The notes under the pieces are model-generated. The model worked only from the letters and a program-made list of their open reading frames with translations. It was not told the origin of the DNA and did no database searches. This document shows positions 33,058 to 43,600 of a DNA stretch of 64,000 nt, piece after piece; position 1 is the stretch's first letter, and each line of letters begins with the position of its first letter. Made by a program: the position numbers and the translations under genes. Source of the DNA: Bog-950 sp044225825 (GTDB lineage Bacteria; Bacteroidota; Bacteroidia; Chitinophagales; LD1); NCBI GenBank assembly GCA_044225825.1, contig JBGAIB010000001.1:496001-560000 (forward strand). The letters run 5' to 3'.

Positions 33058-33375
33058 TTAGTCGTTCCAACCGTAGTCGCGTTCCACTTTACAGATGCGC
33101 ACCTTAAAGGATTGATACCATTTATCGCGTCCGGCGGTTTGTGCCAATTGATGTTCGCTGTTTGCCTTCCAGTTCCGGATTGCATCGGTGCTTTCCCAGT
33201 AGGATACGGTAATACCAAGCCCATCGCGTGCAGATTCGTGCCCCAGGTAACCGGGCTGTTGTTGGGCCAGTGCAACCATGTGTTCGCTCATGGCATTGTA
33301 GCCATTATCGTCCTCCGTTCGCAAACTTGTAAATATCACAGCATAGTAAGGCGGCTTTGGTGTTGTGGCTATCAT
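33058..33375 (-). CDS. Antibiotic biosynthesis monooxygenase (ABM) domain protein
   Basis: 105 residues. The core YYAVIFTSLRTEDDNGYNAMSEHMVALAQQQPGYLG, then ITVSYWESTDAIRNWKANSEHQLAQ, matches the dimeric ferredoxin-like ABM fold whose members include small monooxygenases and heme-degrading proteins. The conserved YW and the NxxxH pattern of the family are present. It overlaps the upstream T9SS gene by 4 bp (ATGA at 33375-33372), which indicates translational coupling, although the products seem unrelated. Substrate unknown. Confidence 0.85.
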   Translation of the reverse strand: MIATTPKPPYYAVIFTSLRTEDDNGYNAMSEHMVALAQQQPGYLGHESARDGLGITVSYWESTDAIRNWKANSEHQLAQTAGRDKWYQSFKVRICKVERDYGWND

Positions 33376-34259
33376 GTCCGCAAAACTACCAATTTGGTGC
33401 TGGCCTTTAGCTTAGCTCCATCCAACAGTTGTAAAAAGTAAACACCGGGCAGCATATCCTTCACCGATAGATGTAGGATTGATGATGCTATCTCTATCTC
33501 TTTAAGCACCTCACCGTTTACTCCTAAAAGCTCCAACTTCCCGCCTGCTACAGTAGTGGGCAAATTCAGTGTAACGTAATCTACGGCAGGGTTTGGATAG
33601 ATCCGCAATTCCTCACCCGACAACTCCTCTACCGAAGTTGGCGAATTATAAATGCAGGTATCATAATAGCTATCGTGGTATTGCAACTGGCCTGCCTCGA
33701 AGTAACAAAGCAGGGAATAATCCGGCCCGTCCACTACCGACATATCCGAGCCGCCCCAGATGGAGTGATTGTTCAGCGAGCCAACACCGTCTATCCATAT
33801 ATCCTGGTATTGCCCCACGTTGCTTGCGCAACTTACATACATGCGTTTCTTTACCCCGTTCCAACTCACCGTATCTACGCTATCTACCCGGCAACCTATA
33901 TCAGCCGTGCCGAAACCATATTGTGATAAGCCTGTGATAGAATCGCCGGCCATGGCACCGAAATCGTAAATCTTGATCTCCGCATTATTATACCACAACC
34001 AAATGCGGTTGGCAATATCACGTCGTAAATAATTAGGGCTGTAATAATGGTCGGTAATTGCCTGATAACTTATACCGTTTATTAAAGTATCGCCTTCAAT
34101 CTGAAAAACATGCGTATAGTAATATTCTCCAGCAGGGAACCAACCCCATTGATGGTCCAGAACATTCCATTGCGCTGTCGTATCTGCAAAGTGGTACCAT
34201 TGTGCCTTTGCCAACAACATACTAACTGAAAAGGTGAGCAGGAGTAACGTTTTCTTCAT
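33372..34259 (-). CDS. Secreted protein with T9SS type A sorting domain
   Basis: 295 residues with a signal peptide (MKKTLLLLTFSVSMLLAKAQ). The region up to about 205 has no family I recognise; it is rich in aromatic residues and glycine and includes repeated tyrosine-rich segments. From about residue 215 (EELSGEELRIYPNPAVDYVTL) to the end is a T9SS type A sorting domain (SIFPNP-type box as IYPNP, final KLVVLRT). It lies 63 bp downstream of ruvB on the same strand and overlaps the next gene, so all three may be co-transcribed. Confidence 0.85.
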   Translation of the reverse strand: MKKTLLLLTFSVSMLLAKAQWYHFADTTAQWNVLDHQWGWFPAGEYYYTHVFQIEGDTLINGISYQAITDHYYSPNYLRRDIANRIWLWYNNAEIKIYDFGAMAGDSITGLSQYGFGTADIGCRVDSVDTVSWNGVKKRMYVSCASNVGQYQDIWIDGVGSLNNHSIWGGSDMSVVDGPDYSLLCYFEAGQLQYHDSYYDTCIYNSPTSVEELSGEELRIYPNPAVDYVTLNLPTTVAGGKLELLGVNGEVLKEIEIASSILHLSVKDMLPGVYFLQLLDGAKLKASTKLVVLRT

Positions 34260-34322
34260 AGATTAGGTTTACTCCAAATATACAGCATGCAACCGTCCTT
34301 AATTGTCACAGAAATGTCACAA

Positions 34323-35345
34323 CTAAAACAGCGTTCCGCCTATGGTAGGCGGGGTTTTGCCTAAATGCTTATAGGCCAGTTCGGTGGCTTCGCGACCGCG
34401 TGGGGTACGTTTTAGAAAACCTTCTTTAATCAGAAATGGTTCATAAACTTCCTCCAGTGTGCCCGCTTCTTCACTCACGGCAGTAGCAATAGTAGTTATA
34501 CCAACAGGGCCACCTTTAAATTTCTCGATGATAGCTGCCAGAATGCGGTTATCCATTTCATCTAAACCATGCTGGTCTACATTCAACTGGTCCAACGCAT
34601 AGTGAGCAATATCAAAAGTAATAGTGCCGTTGCCCTTTACCTGTGCAAAATCGCGCACGCGGCGCAACAGCAGGTTAGCAATACGAGGTGTGCCCCGGCT
34701 GCGGCGTGCAATTTCAAATGCCGCATCCTCGTTTATTTCTGCATTCAGAATTTTTGCCGAACGTTTGATAATATTCTTCAGCACCTCGCTGTCGTAATAT
34801 TCGAGCCGGAAGGTGATACCAAAACGCGAACGCAGCGGAGCCGTTAATAAACCGGAGCGTGTAGTAGCCCCCACGAGCGTAAATGGATTCAACCCTATTT
34901 GCACGCTGCGTGCATTAGGGCCGGTATCAATCATAATGTCAATCTTGTAATCCTCCATGGCGCTGTAGAGGTATTCTTCCACCACAGGCGATATGCGATG
35001 TATCTCATCAATAAACAGCACGTCGTTAGGCTCCAGGTTGGTAAGCAAACCGGCCAGGTCGCCGGGCTTTTCCAATACAGGGCCGCTGGTAACCTTAACG
35101 TTTACATTCATTTCGTTGGCTACAATGTAACTAAGCGTGGTTTTACCCAGACCCGGAGGACCGTGCAGCAGCACGTGGTCCAATGCTTCGCCGCGCTGCT
35201 TGGCCGCTTCTATAAACACAAACAGGTTGTCAATAATCCGCGGCTGGCCCATAAAATCATCCAGCGCACGCGGACGTAACGCTTTTTCTACCTCGGTTTC
35301 TTCGCGGGTCAGCTGTTCTTTATCGGGATCCAGATTCTTATTCAT
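34323..35345 (-). CDS. ruvB: Holliday junction DNA helicase RuvB
   Basis: The AAA+ motor that drives branch migration with RuvA at Holliday junctions. Walker A GPPGLGKTT, Walker B FIDEIHR, sensor-1 GATTRSG and the arginine finger region SRFGITFRLEYY are present. The C-terminal winged helix (EPFLIKEGFLKRTPRGR) completes a standard 340-residue protein. No ruvA or ruvC is adjacent. The start MNKNLDPDKEQLTREETEVE is typical. It is divergent from the PhoD-like phosphatase gene, sharing a 71-bp intergenic region. Confidence 0.97.
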   Translation of the reverse strand: MNKNLDPDKEQLTREETEVEKALRPRALDDFMGQPRIIDNLFVFIEAAKQRGEALDHVLLHGPPGLGKTTLSYIVANEMNVNVKVTSGPVLEKPGDLAGLLTNLEPNDVLFIDEIHRISPVVEEYLYSAMEDYKIDIMIDTGPNARSVQIGLNPFTLVGATTRSGLLTAPLRSRFGITFRLEYYDSEVLKNIIKRSAKILNAEINEDAAFEIARRSRGTPRIANLLLRRVRDFAQVKGNGTITFDIAHYALDQLNVDQHGLDEMDNRILAAIIEKFKGGPVGITTIATAVSEEAGTLEEVYEPFLIKEGFLKRTPRGREATELAYKHLGKTPPTIGGTLF

Positions 35346-35416
35346 TGGTGTGGTAAAAATAGCAACTACCCGGTAAAGTTGGCAATTGCTATTTTCATGT
35401 TCAACAATTACCCGCA

Positions 35417-36454
35417 GTGAAAGTTTACCCCCTCTTGTTGTTGCTCGCCCTTGCCTCCTGCAAAACCGATCCGCTACGCATGTGCGAGCGTAATTTTAAA
35501 AACGACAGTATACCATTAATTACCCGTATCGCCTTTGGCAGTTGCGCTGATGAAGAATTGGAGCAACCTATTTTAAATAAGGTAGTAGAACATCATCCGG
35601 ACCTTTTTATTTACCTGGGCGATAACATTTACGGCGATACGTATAACATGCGCGAATTGGAAAGCGAATACGGACAACTTTCGTGTAAGCCTGAATTTCA
35701 GAACCTGATACATCATACCAAAGTACTGGCCACGTGGGACGACCACGACTACGGCCATAATGATGTTGGCAAGGAGTTTCCAGCTAAAGAAGTATCAAAA
35801 CAGATTTTTCTTCGCTTTTGGGGAGAGGAAAATAACCTTGCTCGCCAAAGCCACACCGGCATATACACCTCTTATTACTATGGCGATTCGGCCCACCGCG
35901 TGCAGGTTATCCTGCTCGACCTCCGCACCTTTCGCGATAAGTTGAAAACCGAGAATGATTATTATGTGCCGAACTTTGATTCCACAGCTGAATTGCTGGG
36001 CGATGAACAATGGAACTGGTTAGCACATGAGTTAGAACAACCGGCACGGCTGCGCATTATTGGATCCAGTTCGCGTTTTGCAACCGAAGCGGATGGAGGT
36101 GAATGCTGGGGCAACTTCCCGTTCGAGTTACAGCGCATGTTCACCCTCATAAAAACCAAACAGGCCAACGGCATTGTATTTATTAGCGGCGATATACATT
36201 TTGCCGAGCTATGTAAAAGACAGGAGCCGGGTCTGTATCCTTTATACGATTTTACCGCCAGCCCTTTGGCACGGCACGCCAACGATCCCTGGCCCAATAC
36301 CTGGCAGGTAGCTACGGCTCCGGTAGGCTATAATTTCGGATTCCTTGAAATTGACTGGCAACAACCGGACCCGGTGCTGCATTGTAAAGCTTATGGCGAG
36401 GCGGGTGATGAGCGGATGAGCTACGATTTTCCGCTCAGTCAAATTCACTTCTGA
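35417..36454 (+). CDS. PhoD-like phosphodiesterase/alkaline phosphatase lipoprotein
   Basis: Starts with GTG (35417); no other start stands before the lipobox LALASC, so Cys15 would be lipidated. The metallophosphatase core of the PhoD family is seen: RIAFGSCAD, YLGDNIYGDT, LATWDDHDYGHND and ISGDIHFAEL. The family hydrolyses phosphomonoesters and phosphodiesters and binds iron and calcium. The 345-residue protein is a short form without the N-terminal PhoD domain. Periplasmic or surface phosphate scavenging is the likely job. It overlaps the convergent proline dehydrogenase gene by 10 bp. Confidence 0.88.
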   Translation: MKVYPLLLLLALASCKTDPLRMCERNFKNDSIPLITRIAFGSCADEELEQPILNKVVEHHPDLFIYLGDNIYGDTYNMRELESEYGQLSCKPEFQNLIHHTKVLATWDDHDYGHNDVGKEFPAKEVSKQIFLRFWGEENNLARQSHTGIYTSYYYGDSAHRVQVILLDLRTFRDKLKTENDYYVPNFDSTAELLGDEQWNWLAHELEQPARLRIIGSSSRFATEADGGECWGNFPFELQRMFTLIKTKQANGIVFISGDIHFAELCKRQEPGLYPLYDFTASPLARHANDPWPNTWQVATAPVGYNFGFLEIDWQQPDPVLHCKAYGEAGDERMSYDFPLSQIHF

Positions 36455-37626
36455 TTTTTACGGCGCTTAATTTCCTTTTGTATCAGGCTTAACTCGCGGC
36501 CCGTTTGCCCGGCCACCGATGTATTTTCCTGTGCGCGGCGTATCAGGTAAGGCACCACATCTTTTACCGGGCCATAGGGTAAATATTTGGTGGCATTAAA
36601 ACCAAGGCGGGCCAGGTTAAACGTAACGTTATCGCCCATGCCGTATAACTGCGAGAAAACCACACTCTCCGTACCACGGTTAATTTTCATGCTATCCATT
36701 AATTGTATAGCCAGCAGGTTACTTTTTTCGCTCTGCGATGCAACACATACATGTGTATGCGATAAACTCTCCAGGCACAGTTTCACCGCCGCATCAAAAT
36801 CAGCATCTACAGCCTTTTTGTTTTTCGAGATAGGGGATGGATAGCCCATCTTCTCAGCGCGCTCTCTTTCCTTTTCCATATATGCGCCACGCACCAGCTT
36901 TGCGCCCAACACGTAGCCGCCTTTTTGCGAATCGGCAATTTGCTGTTGCAGATAGGCTAACCGGTCGTGCCGGTACATCTGAAAGGTGTTAGCTACTACG
37001 CAACGCTGTTTGTTGAACCGGGCCATCAGGTCCTCGGCTATTTTATCCAGCGCATCCTGTATCCAGCTTTCCTCCGCATCTATATAGATAGTGGCACCGT
37101 ATTTAGCAGCCTCTTCGCACAACTCTTCAAAACGTTCACAAACGCGCTCATATTCCTTCTTCTCATTTCCTTTCAGGTGTTCGCCGCGTTGTACTTTTTC
37201 AAAAAGTTCCAGCCGCCCATAACCGGTAGGCTTCACACAAACCGCTTTTACGGCTTTGTTCTTTCCGGCGAATTTGATGGCCTCTATGTTAATAGCGACG
37301 GCATTATCAAAATCCTCTTCGCTCTCCTTAAACTCAATACCATAATTCAGCAATACACCCACGTGTTGCCCGGTAAGGCCACGGATAGTTTCCGTACATT
37401 CTTCAAACGTTTCGCCACCACAAAAGTGATTGTAAACGGTCCACTTAAATAAAGGTGATACGGGCAAATGCAGCTTCAGCGAAAAATTGGCGAGCGCAGT
37501 GCCCAGCTTAACAAACGAATTATTACCTACGATGGTAAACAGCGCTTTCGCCTTTTGTAAATCAGCGTCGCTTTTACCGGCAAATGCCACCTGTGTATTT
37601 TCAAATATTCCCGGCGAGATATCCAT
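36445..37626 (-). CDS. Proline dehydrogenase
   Basis: 393-residue flavoenzyme that oxidises proline to pyrroline-5-carboxylate and passes electrons to quinone. The TIM-barrel motifs are present: VAVNIEAIKFAGKNKAVKAVCVKPTG-type strand, TIYIDAEESWIQDALD, ANTFQMYRHDRLAYL, LGAKLVRGAYMEKERERA, and the C-terminal YLPYGPVKDVVPYLIRRAQEN that carries the substrate-binding RxxRR helix. It is the stand-alone (monofunctional) form; the pyrroline-5-carboxylate dehydrogenase must be elsewhere. Single gene, convergent with the PhoD-like gene. Confidence 0.93.
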   Translation of the reverse strand: MDISPGIFENTQVAFAGKSDADLQKAKALFTIVGNNSFVKLGTALANFSLKLHLPVSPLFKWTVYNHFCGGETFEECTETIRGLTGQHVGVLLNYGIEFKESEEDFDNAVAINIEAIKFAGKNKAVKAVCVKPTGYGRLELFEKVQRGEHLKGNEKKEYERVCERFEELCEEAAKYGATIYIDAEESWIQDALDKIAEDLMARFNKQRCVVANTFQMYRHDRLAYLQQQIADSQKGGYVLGAKLVRGAYMEKERERAEKMGYPSPISKNKKAVDADFDAAVKLCLESLSHTHVCVASQSEKSNLLAIQLMDSMKINRGTESVVFSQLYGMGDNVTFNLARLGFNATKYLPYGPVKDVVPYLIRRAQENTSVAGQTGRELSLIQKEIKRRKNQK

Positions 37627-37806
37627 ATAAAAATGATGGCGAAGTTGAAAATATTTTCCGGTTGTGGTAGAACGACCTTAATCATCCCTGTTTTTACCCC
37701 ACAGGGTTTTAGTTACCGCCTGCTTTTTTAACTTTATTGCTTCATTTTTCCTAAAACCTGGCTCTTTGGGGCGGTGTGTATAGGATAAAGTGGGTTTTAT
37801 AGCACT

Positions 37807-39141
37807 ATGGATATCCTTTACCTGATTATCGGTTTACTGGCCGGCGGCGCGTTGGCGTTTTTCTTTCTGAAATCAAAATCGGAAGGGGAACTGGGTGCTG
37901 CACGCGAAAAGGCACAGTTGCTGGAACAAACGATAGCCGAACTTAAAAACGAACTGCGCCTGTTAAACGAGAGTGCCGAAGCCCGTTTGCGCGAAGAACG
38001 TTCCAAATCGGAAACCCTGGGCCACGAACTGGCCACCACCCGGGCCGAAGCCAATAACCTGCACCAGCGGTTACTAGAGCAAAAGGCAGAACTGGAGGAT
38101 TTGAACCAGCGCTTTACCAAGGAGTTTGAAAACCTGGCGAACCGCATCTTAGATGAGAAAGGCAAAAAATTCAGCGAGCAGAATGAATCGCAGATAAAAG
38201 GCATACTGGATCCGCTTCGCCACCGCCTCAACGAATTTGAACAGAAGATCCAGCAAAATCATGTAGAACAGGAGAAGGAACGCAGTGCTTTAAAAGAACA
38301 ACTGCGCACCCTTACCGATATGAACAAACGCATGAGCGATGAGGCAGTAAACCTTACCCGTGCGCTGAAAGGGGAAGCAAAAACACAGGGTAACTGGGGC
38401 GAATTAATACTGGAGAAAATTCTGGAAAAAAGCGGTTTGCGCAAAGGCACTGAGTACGATGTGCAGCAGACCTTTACTACAGAGGATGGTTCGCGCCTGC
38501 AGCCCGACGTAGTGATCCACCTGCCCGATGGCAAAAATCTGATAGTGGATAGCAAGGTTTCGCTGGTAGCCTATGAACGCTACAACAGTGCCGAGTTGAA
38601 AGAAGACCAGGACCGCTATTTACGCGAGCACATTCTTTCGCTCCGCAACCACGTAAAGGGGCTTAGCAGTAAAAGCTATCAAAACCTGTATCAGATCGGC
38701 AGCCCCGATTTTGTGTTGTTGTTTGTACCGATAGAACCCGCCTTTTCGCTGGCCGTGGGTAACGACGATAACCTGTATCACGAAGCATTTGAGAAGAACA
38801 TCATAATTGTGAGCACATCTACCCTGTTGGCTACGCTGCGTACTATTGATAACATATGGAAGCAGGAACGCCAAAGCCGCCACGTGTTGGAAATTGCCCG
38901 GCAAAGCGGCGAGTTGTACGACAAGTTTGCTGCCGTGGTGGACGACTTTATCAAGTTGGGAGTTAAAATGGAAGAAGGCAAAAAAACCTACGAAGAAGCT
39001 ATGGGCCGTTTGTATAAAGGCAAAGGCAACGTAATTGCCCGCTTCGAAAATCTGAAAACACTTGGAGCCAAAGTTTCGAAATCCATTAATCCGAAGATTC
39101 TGGAACGCACAGATAATCTAGGGGAAGAAAAAGAAGAGTAA
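37807..39141 (+). CDS. rmuC: DNA recombination protein RmuC
   Basis: 444 residues. A short N-terminal membrane segment (MDILYLIIGLLAGGALAFFF) is followed by a long coiled coil (about 25-180, many Glu/Leu/Arg heptads) and the RmuC core (about 195-400) with GNWGELILEKILEKSGL, PDVVIHLPDGKNLIVDSKVSL and the PVEPAFSLA-like segment. The core is related to restriction-type nuclease folds, and RmuC limits recombination between inverted repeats in E. coli. It is followed by the membrane protein gene 39145 after 3 bp, so the two form a unit. Confidence 0.92.
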   Translation: MDILYLIIGLLAGGALAFFFLKSKSEGELGAAREKAQLLEQTIAELKNELRLLNESAEARLREERSKSETLGHELATTRAEANNLHQRLLEQKAELEDLNQRFTKEFENLANRILDEKGKKFSEQNESQIKGILDPLRHRLNEFEQKIQQNHVEQEKERSALKEQLRTLTDMNKRMSDEAVNLTRALKGEAKTQGNWGELILEKILEKSGLRKGTEYDVQQTFTTEDGSRLQPDVVIHLPDGKNLIVDSKVSLVAYERYNSAELKEDQDRYLREHILSLRNHVKGLSSKSYQNLYQIGSPDFVLLFVPIEPAFSLAVGNDDNLYHEAFEKNIIIVSTSTLLATLRTIDNIWKQERQSRHVLEIARQSGELYDKFAAVVDDFIKLGVKMEEGKKTYEEAMGRLYKGKGNVIARFENLKTLGAKVSKSINPKILERTDNLGEEKEE

Positions 39142-39144
39142 GAA

Positions 39145-39690
39145 ATGTTTTCACTAATCATCTATATCCTTACGGCGGCCATCGGTTTTATGATGGGCTA
39201 TTTGTACAAACGTTCGTTTACCAATGCGCAATTTCTAAACCCCGATCCTAAAAAAGCATTGCGTTTATTCATTACCATGTTCAGCATTGCCGTGCTGTTA
39301 ACCTTTGGCTTATCGTGGATCACCACGCGTTTACTCAGCGAGTCAACCATTGCCGAAGAAGGTAACATCAAATACCAGAACACGCACTCCGTAATGATAT
39401 TCGTGCTAAACTTCTTCTTTTTTGTGTTGATGGTGTTGGCTAACATCTATAGCCAGTCGCTAAAGAAAATAGCCTGGGTACCTTATGTGCTAACCATTGG
39501 TTTTTATGCGCTGTTTATAATGAAGGATGCCTACTACGTTTCTAACTACTACGTTACCTGGCAGCAGGCCATGCACCTTAATGTAGGCGATATCAGCGAC
39601 CTGATACAAAAAGCATGGACCAAGTGCGCCATAGGCCTTGGGGTTACCATCTTTAATTTTGGTATGATCTGGTGGGGGCTAAAAAAGTAG
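39145..39690 (+). CDS. Hypothetical membrane protein (four segments)
   Basis: 181 residues with four predicted membrane segments (about 1-18, 43-63, 82-105, 112-130, with a fifth weak one near the C-terminus, GLGVTIFNFGMIWWGL). No motif or family recognised. It starts 3 bp after rmuC and ends 3 bp before the convergent fabI stop, so it is packed tightly between the two, which supports it being a real gene. Confidence 0.7.
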   Translation: MFSLIIYILTAAIGFMMGYLYKRSFTNAQFLNPDPKKALRLFITMFSIAVLLTFGLSWITTRLLSESTIAEEGNIKYQNTHSVMIFVLNFFFFVLMVLANIYSQSLKKIAWVPYVLTIGFYALFIMKDAYYVSNYYVTWQQAMHLNVGDISDLIQKAWTKCAIGLGVTIFNFGMIWWGLKK

Positions 39691-39693
39691 CGC

Positions 39694-40506
39694 TTACTCT
39701 TTCGCAAACACGCCCATCAATGCTTCGCTTACCCCTACTGAACTAAAGCCACCATCGTGGTATAAATTCTGCATGGTTACATAACGGGTTAAATCGCTAA
39801 ACAGGCTTATACAGTAATTGGCGCAATCATCGGCGGGCGCATTACCCAGCGGACTCATTTTATCGGCAAAACCGTAGAATGAATCGAACCCCTTGATACC
39901 GCTGCCTGCGGTAGTCATGGTGGGCGATTGCGAAATGGTATTTACCCGCACCTTCTTTTGCGTGCCGTAATAATACCCAAATGAGCGGGCCATACTTTCC
40001 AGGGTGGCCTTGGCATCAGCCATATCGCCGTAACCGGGGAACGCACGTTGTGCGGCTATATACGTAAGGGCCAGGATACTGCCCCATTCGTTCATGGCAT
40101 CTTTCTTCATCAGGGTTTGTACCAGCTTATGAAAACTAACCGCCGAAATATCGAGCGTCTTCATCAGCCACTCGTAGTTGAGATCGGTATACGTTTTACC
40201 CTTGCGCACATTGGGGCTCATGCCTATGCTGTGCAATACAAAATCCAGTTTACCTCCTAAGTGGTCCATCGCCTGCTGCACCAGTTTATCCAGATCTTCC
40301 ACCAGTGTGGCATCGGCAGGTATTACAATGGTGCCACAGGCTTCTGCCAGTTTATTTATCTCGCCCATGCGCAAGGCAACAGGTGCATTGGTCAATACAA
40401 AAGTTGCGCCTTGTTTATGCGCTTGTTCTGCCACCTTCCATGCTAACGAATTAGCGTCCAGTGCGCCAAATATAATTCCGCGTTTGCCCTGCAATAAATT
40501 GTTCAT
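39694..40506 (-). CDS. fabI: Enoyl-[acyl-carrier-protein] reductase
   Basis: Start at 40506 (MNNLLQGKRGIIFGALDANSLAW) gives 270 residues; the open frame upstream adds 12 residues without family match. The nucleotide-binding loop GALDANSLAWKVAEQAHKQGA and the catalytic pair Tyr159-x6-Lys166 (YGDMADAKATLES), with Tyr149 in addition, are as in the FabI branch of short-chain reductases. It reduces the trans-2-enoyl-ACP in the last step of each fatty acid elongation round with NADH. It is the target of triclosan-type inhibitors in other bacteria. The C-terminal end VSEALMGVFAKE is complete. Confidence 0.93.
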   Translation of the reverse strand: MNNLLQGKRGIIFGALDANSLAWKVAEQAHKQGATFVLTNAPVALRMGEINKLAEACGTIVIPADATLVEDLDKLVQQAMDHLGGKLDFVLHSIGMSPNVRKGKTYTDLNYEWLMKTLDISAVSFHKLVQTLMKKDAMNEWGSILALTYIAAQRAFPGYGDMADAKATLESMARSFGYYYGTQKKVRVNTISQSPTMTTAGSGIKGFDSFYGFADKMSPLGNAPADDCANYCISLFSDLTRYVTMQNLYHDGGFSSVGVSEALMGVFAKE

Positions 40507-40586
40507 ACCATCAGGTTTTGTGTACGCAAAATAGAAAATCAAAAATAAACGGCACTCCTTATGGGCATCAGGGAACGTGTAGGGTT

Positions 40587-40618
40587 AAAAAAATGGCCGG
40601 CACCTTTCGGCGCCGGCC
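40587..40618 (-). terminator. Intrinsic terminator of the RND efflux operon
   Basis: On the minus strand GGCCGGC (40618-40612) pairs with GCCGGCC (40601-40595), inner GCC/GGT with a GAAA-type loop, followed by seven T (40593-40587). It is 30 bp past the stop of the RND pump gene. Confidence 0.9.
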
Positions 40619-40647
40619 TCAACCCTGCCCATTAAAATATTAACCCT

Positions 40648-43600
40648 TTATGCTTCAACAATCGAAGGCGGTAAAAGTTTGTACAACACCGGCGTTACCA
40701 GGCGCGATAATAAAGTGGAGGAAATCAAACCGCCAATCAATACCCAGGCCAGCGGCGAATACAGCGGGTTGGCTTCTAATGCCAAAGGCAACAGACCGCC
40801 TATCGCTGTTAAGGAGGTAAGCACAATCGGTACAAAACGCACCTCGCCTGCTTCGCGTATGGCAGTTTCCAGGTCCTTACCCTGCTTGCGCAGTTGATTG
40901 GTAAAGTCCACCAACAAAATGGTATTCTTTACCTCTATACCTACCAGCGCTATTAAACCGATAACCGCCACAAACGAAAACGGATAACCCATCAGCAACA
41001 GCATCGAAATGGCACCAATAATACCGAGGGGGATAACCGATAACACAATCAAGGTACTCTTAAAGCTGCGGAACTCCAGGATCAGCACACCAATGAAACC
41101 AAACACCGTTACCAATATAATGGAGCCCAGGCCACCGAAGCTTTCCTGTTTGCTTTCTACTTCACCGGCTACAACGTAACTATAACCCGGACTAAACTTA
41201 AACTGCTCCAGTTTTTTCACAATGCCGTCGTTTACTTCACCGGTCAGGTAACCCGATTTTACAAACGCCGTAATCACCACATAACGGTTCTTATCGTAGT
41301 GTTTGATGCTGTTGGGCGATGATTCGAAACTAACTTCCGCCACCTGGCTCAATGGAATAGCCGCACCGGTAACGCTGTTCACATACAAGCGCTTAAACAC
41401 ATCAAAGCCCTGTACTCTATCCAACTTTGGCAGTGTAACATGTATATCCTGGTCGTTATTATCCGCATCCTGAAAGGTGCCCACATTTAAACCTGCCACT
41501 GCTAAACGCACGGCTCGGTTAATTTCAACGGTGGGTATACCCAGCATGCCCGCCTTCTCTTTATTGATATGCACCCGCAGGCTATTGCTTTGTGTAGCTA
41601 ATGGGTTGTTGACATAAATAGCACCTGGTGTTTTTCTGAAAATGTCCTCTACCTGATAGGACAGCACCCGGAGCGAATCCAGATTTTCACCGAACAATCG
41701 GATGGCGATAGGCGCTTCAATCGGCGGTCCCTGCTCAAAATCCTTCACTTCAATTTTTGCATTCGGATAACTTTTAAAAGTTTCGCGAAGCTCATCAATA
41801 AACTTCTCCTTTTCTGTTGGTTCGGTGGATGGCTGTAATTGTACAAACACCTGCGCAAAATTCTCTGACTCATTGCGCTGTATCACGTTGTAGTAAATGC
41901 GCGGATTGCCCTTACCTACGTTGGTTGAAAAATTGCGGATGAGCTTATGTTTCTGCAATTCGCCTTCCACATATTTGGTGATGCGGTCTGTTTCGTAAAT
42001 ATTGGTTCCATCGGGCGTTTCAATATTTACCATAAACATTGGCTTCTCTGATTTAGGGAACAGGCTGAAACCCACCACAGGCACCAGGCTTACGGCTCCT
42101 GCAAAAATAGCTGCAGCAATCAGCAGGGTAATAACCGGACGCTTTAATGCACGGTCAAGAAACACTGCGTAGGTAAGATGAATACCCTTTTTTAAACCAC
42201 GCAGAAAGATGTTGCCTTCCGGATTTTCGTGGTCGGTAAGCATAATACTGCTTAGGAAAGGCACAATGGTAAGTGACACAAACAGCGAAGCCAGGATAGT
42301 TAATATAACCGCCATAGGCAGGCTGCGGATAAAGTCGCCGGAACCTTCAGGCAAAAACACCAACGGTAAAAAAGCAAATATCAGAATGGCCGTGCAGCCC
42401 AGTACGGCAAGGCCTATCTGTTTGGTAGCTTCGATAGCAGCGGTGCGCTTACTTACGCCATTGCGCAAAAAACGTTCGATATTTTCTACCACCACTATGC
42501 TGTCATCCACCAGCAAACCGAGCGCGATGATAAACCCTACAATACTTAACTGGTTGATGTTATAACCAAACATATTCAGTAGCAACAAACCAATAGCCAG
42601 CGAAAGCGGTATAGAAACCATTACTACCGACGAAGCCCGGAAACCTAAGGGCAACAGTGTGATCAGCACCAGCAAAATGGCTATGCCAAAGTCGCGGGCA
42701 AAGTGATTTAACCGTTTCGATACGCCTTCGTGCTGGTCGAACATTTTAGCGAAGGCAATATTCTTAGGTAAGCCTGCTTTAAAAGCCTCCACTACGGGTT
42801 CTACTTTCTCCGCAATGGAAACAATATTCTGTCCATCCTTCTGCGAGGCCGTTACAAAAACTGCACGGTGGCCATTGGCGCGGGTCATGTATTTATCTTC
42901 GTCGTAGGCTTCGCTTACATTGGCTACATCCTTCAGGTAAACGATCTGGGTGCCCGAACTGCTGATAATGGTATTGCGTATCTGTTCAACATCCTGGTAT
43001 TTACCGCTTGTTTTTACGTTAAACTTTTTGGTATTAATATCAATGGCACCGGCAGGTATGTTTACATTCTCGCTTTGCAAAGCGCCTAAAATCCTGCTCA
43101 ACGGAATTTTGTATTGCGCTACCTTCTCAATGTTCAACTCTACATCTACACGCTGTTCGGGGTAGCCCCATGCTTTAACATTCTTCAGCGATTTATTTTT
43201 TTCCAGTTCCTTAACCAGTACATCGGCCTGTTCGCGCAATTGGTTATAGCCGGCGTTCTCGCTTATCAGCGCAAACTGGTAAATATTCACGTCACTGCTT
43301 GACGACTTCATGATATCCAGGCTATATAAATCCTGCGGCAGATCTTTACGCAACGAGTTCATCTCGCGCACTAACTCCTGGTATTTGGTATCTACATTGC
43401 TTTCGTATTTATAGTAAACACCGATAACCGCTACACCGTCGTCAATGTTCGATACCACCTTCTTGATATCGTCCAATTCATTTACCCTCTTTTCAATGGG
43501 GTCCACCACCAGTTCCTCCATATCGCGCGGACTGGTGCCGGGGTAAACCGCAATCATATAATACTGCGGGGCATTAAACACAGGGTCCTCGCTGCGCGGC

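Noticed and set aside
37684..37706. CCCTG/CAGGG hairpin with TTTT before rmuC
   Set aside because: Only 5 bp of stem and in the leader of rmuC, not after a gene on that strand.
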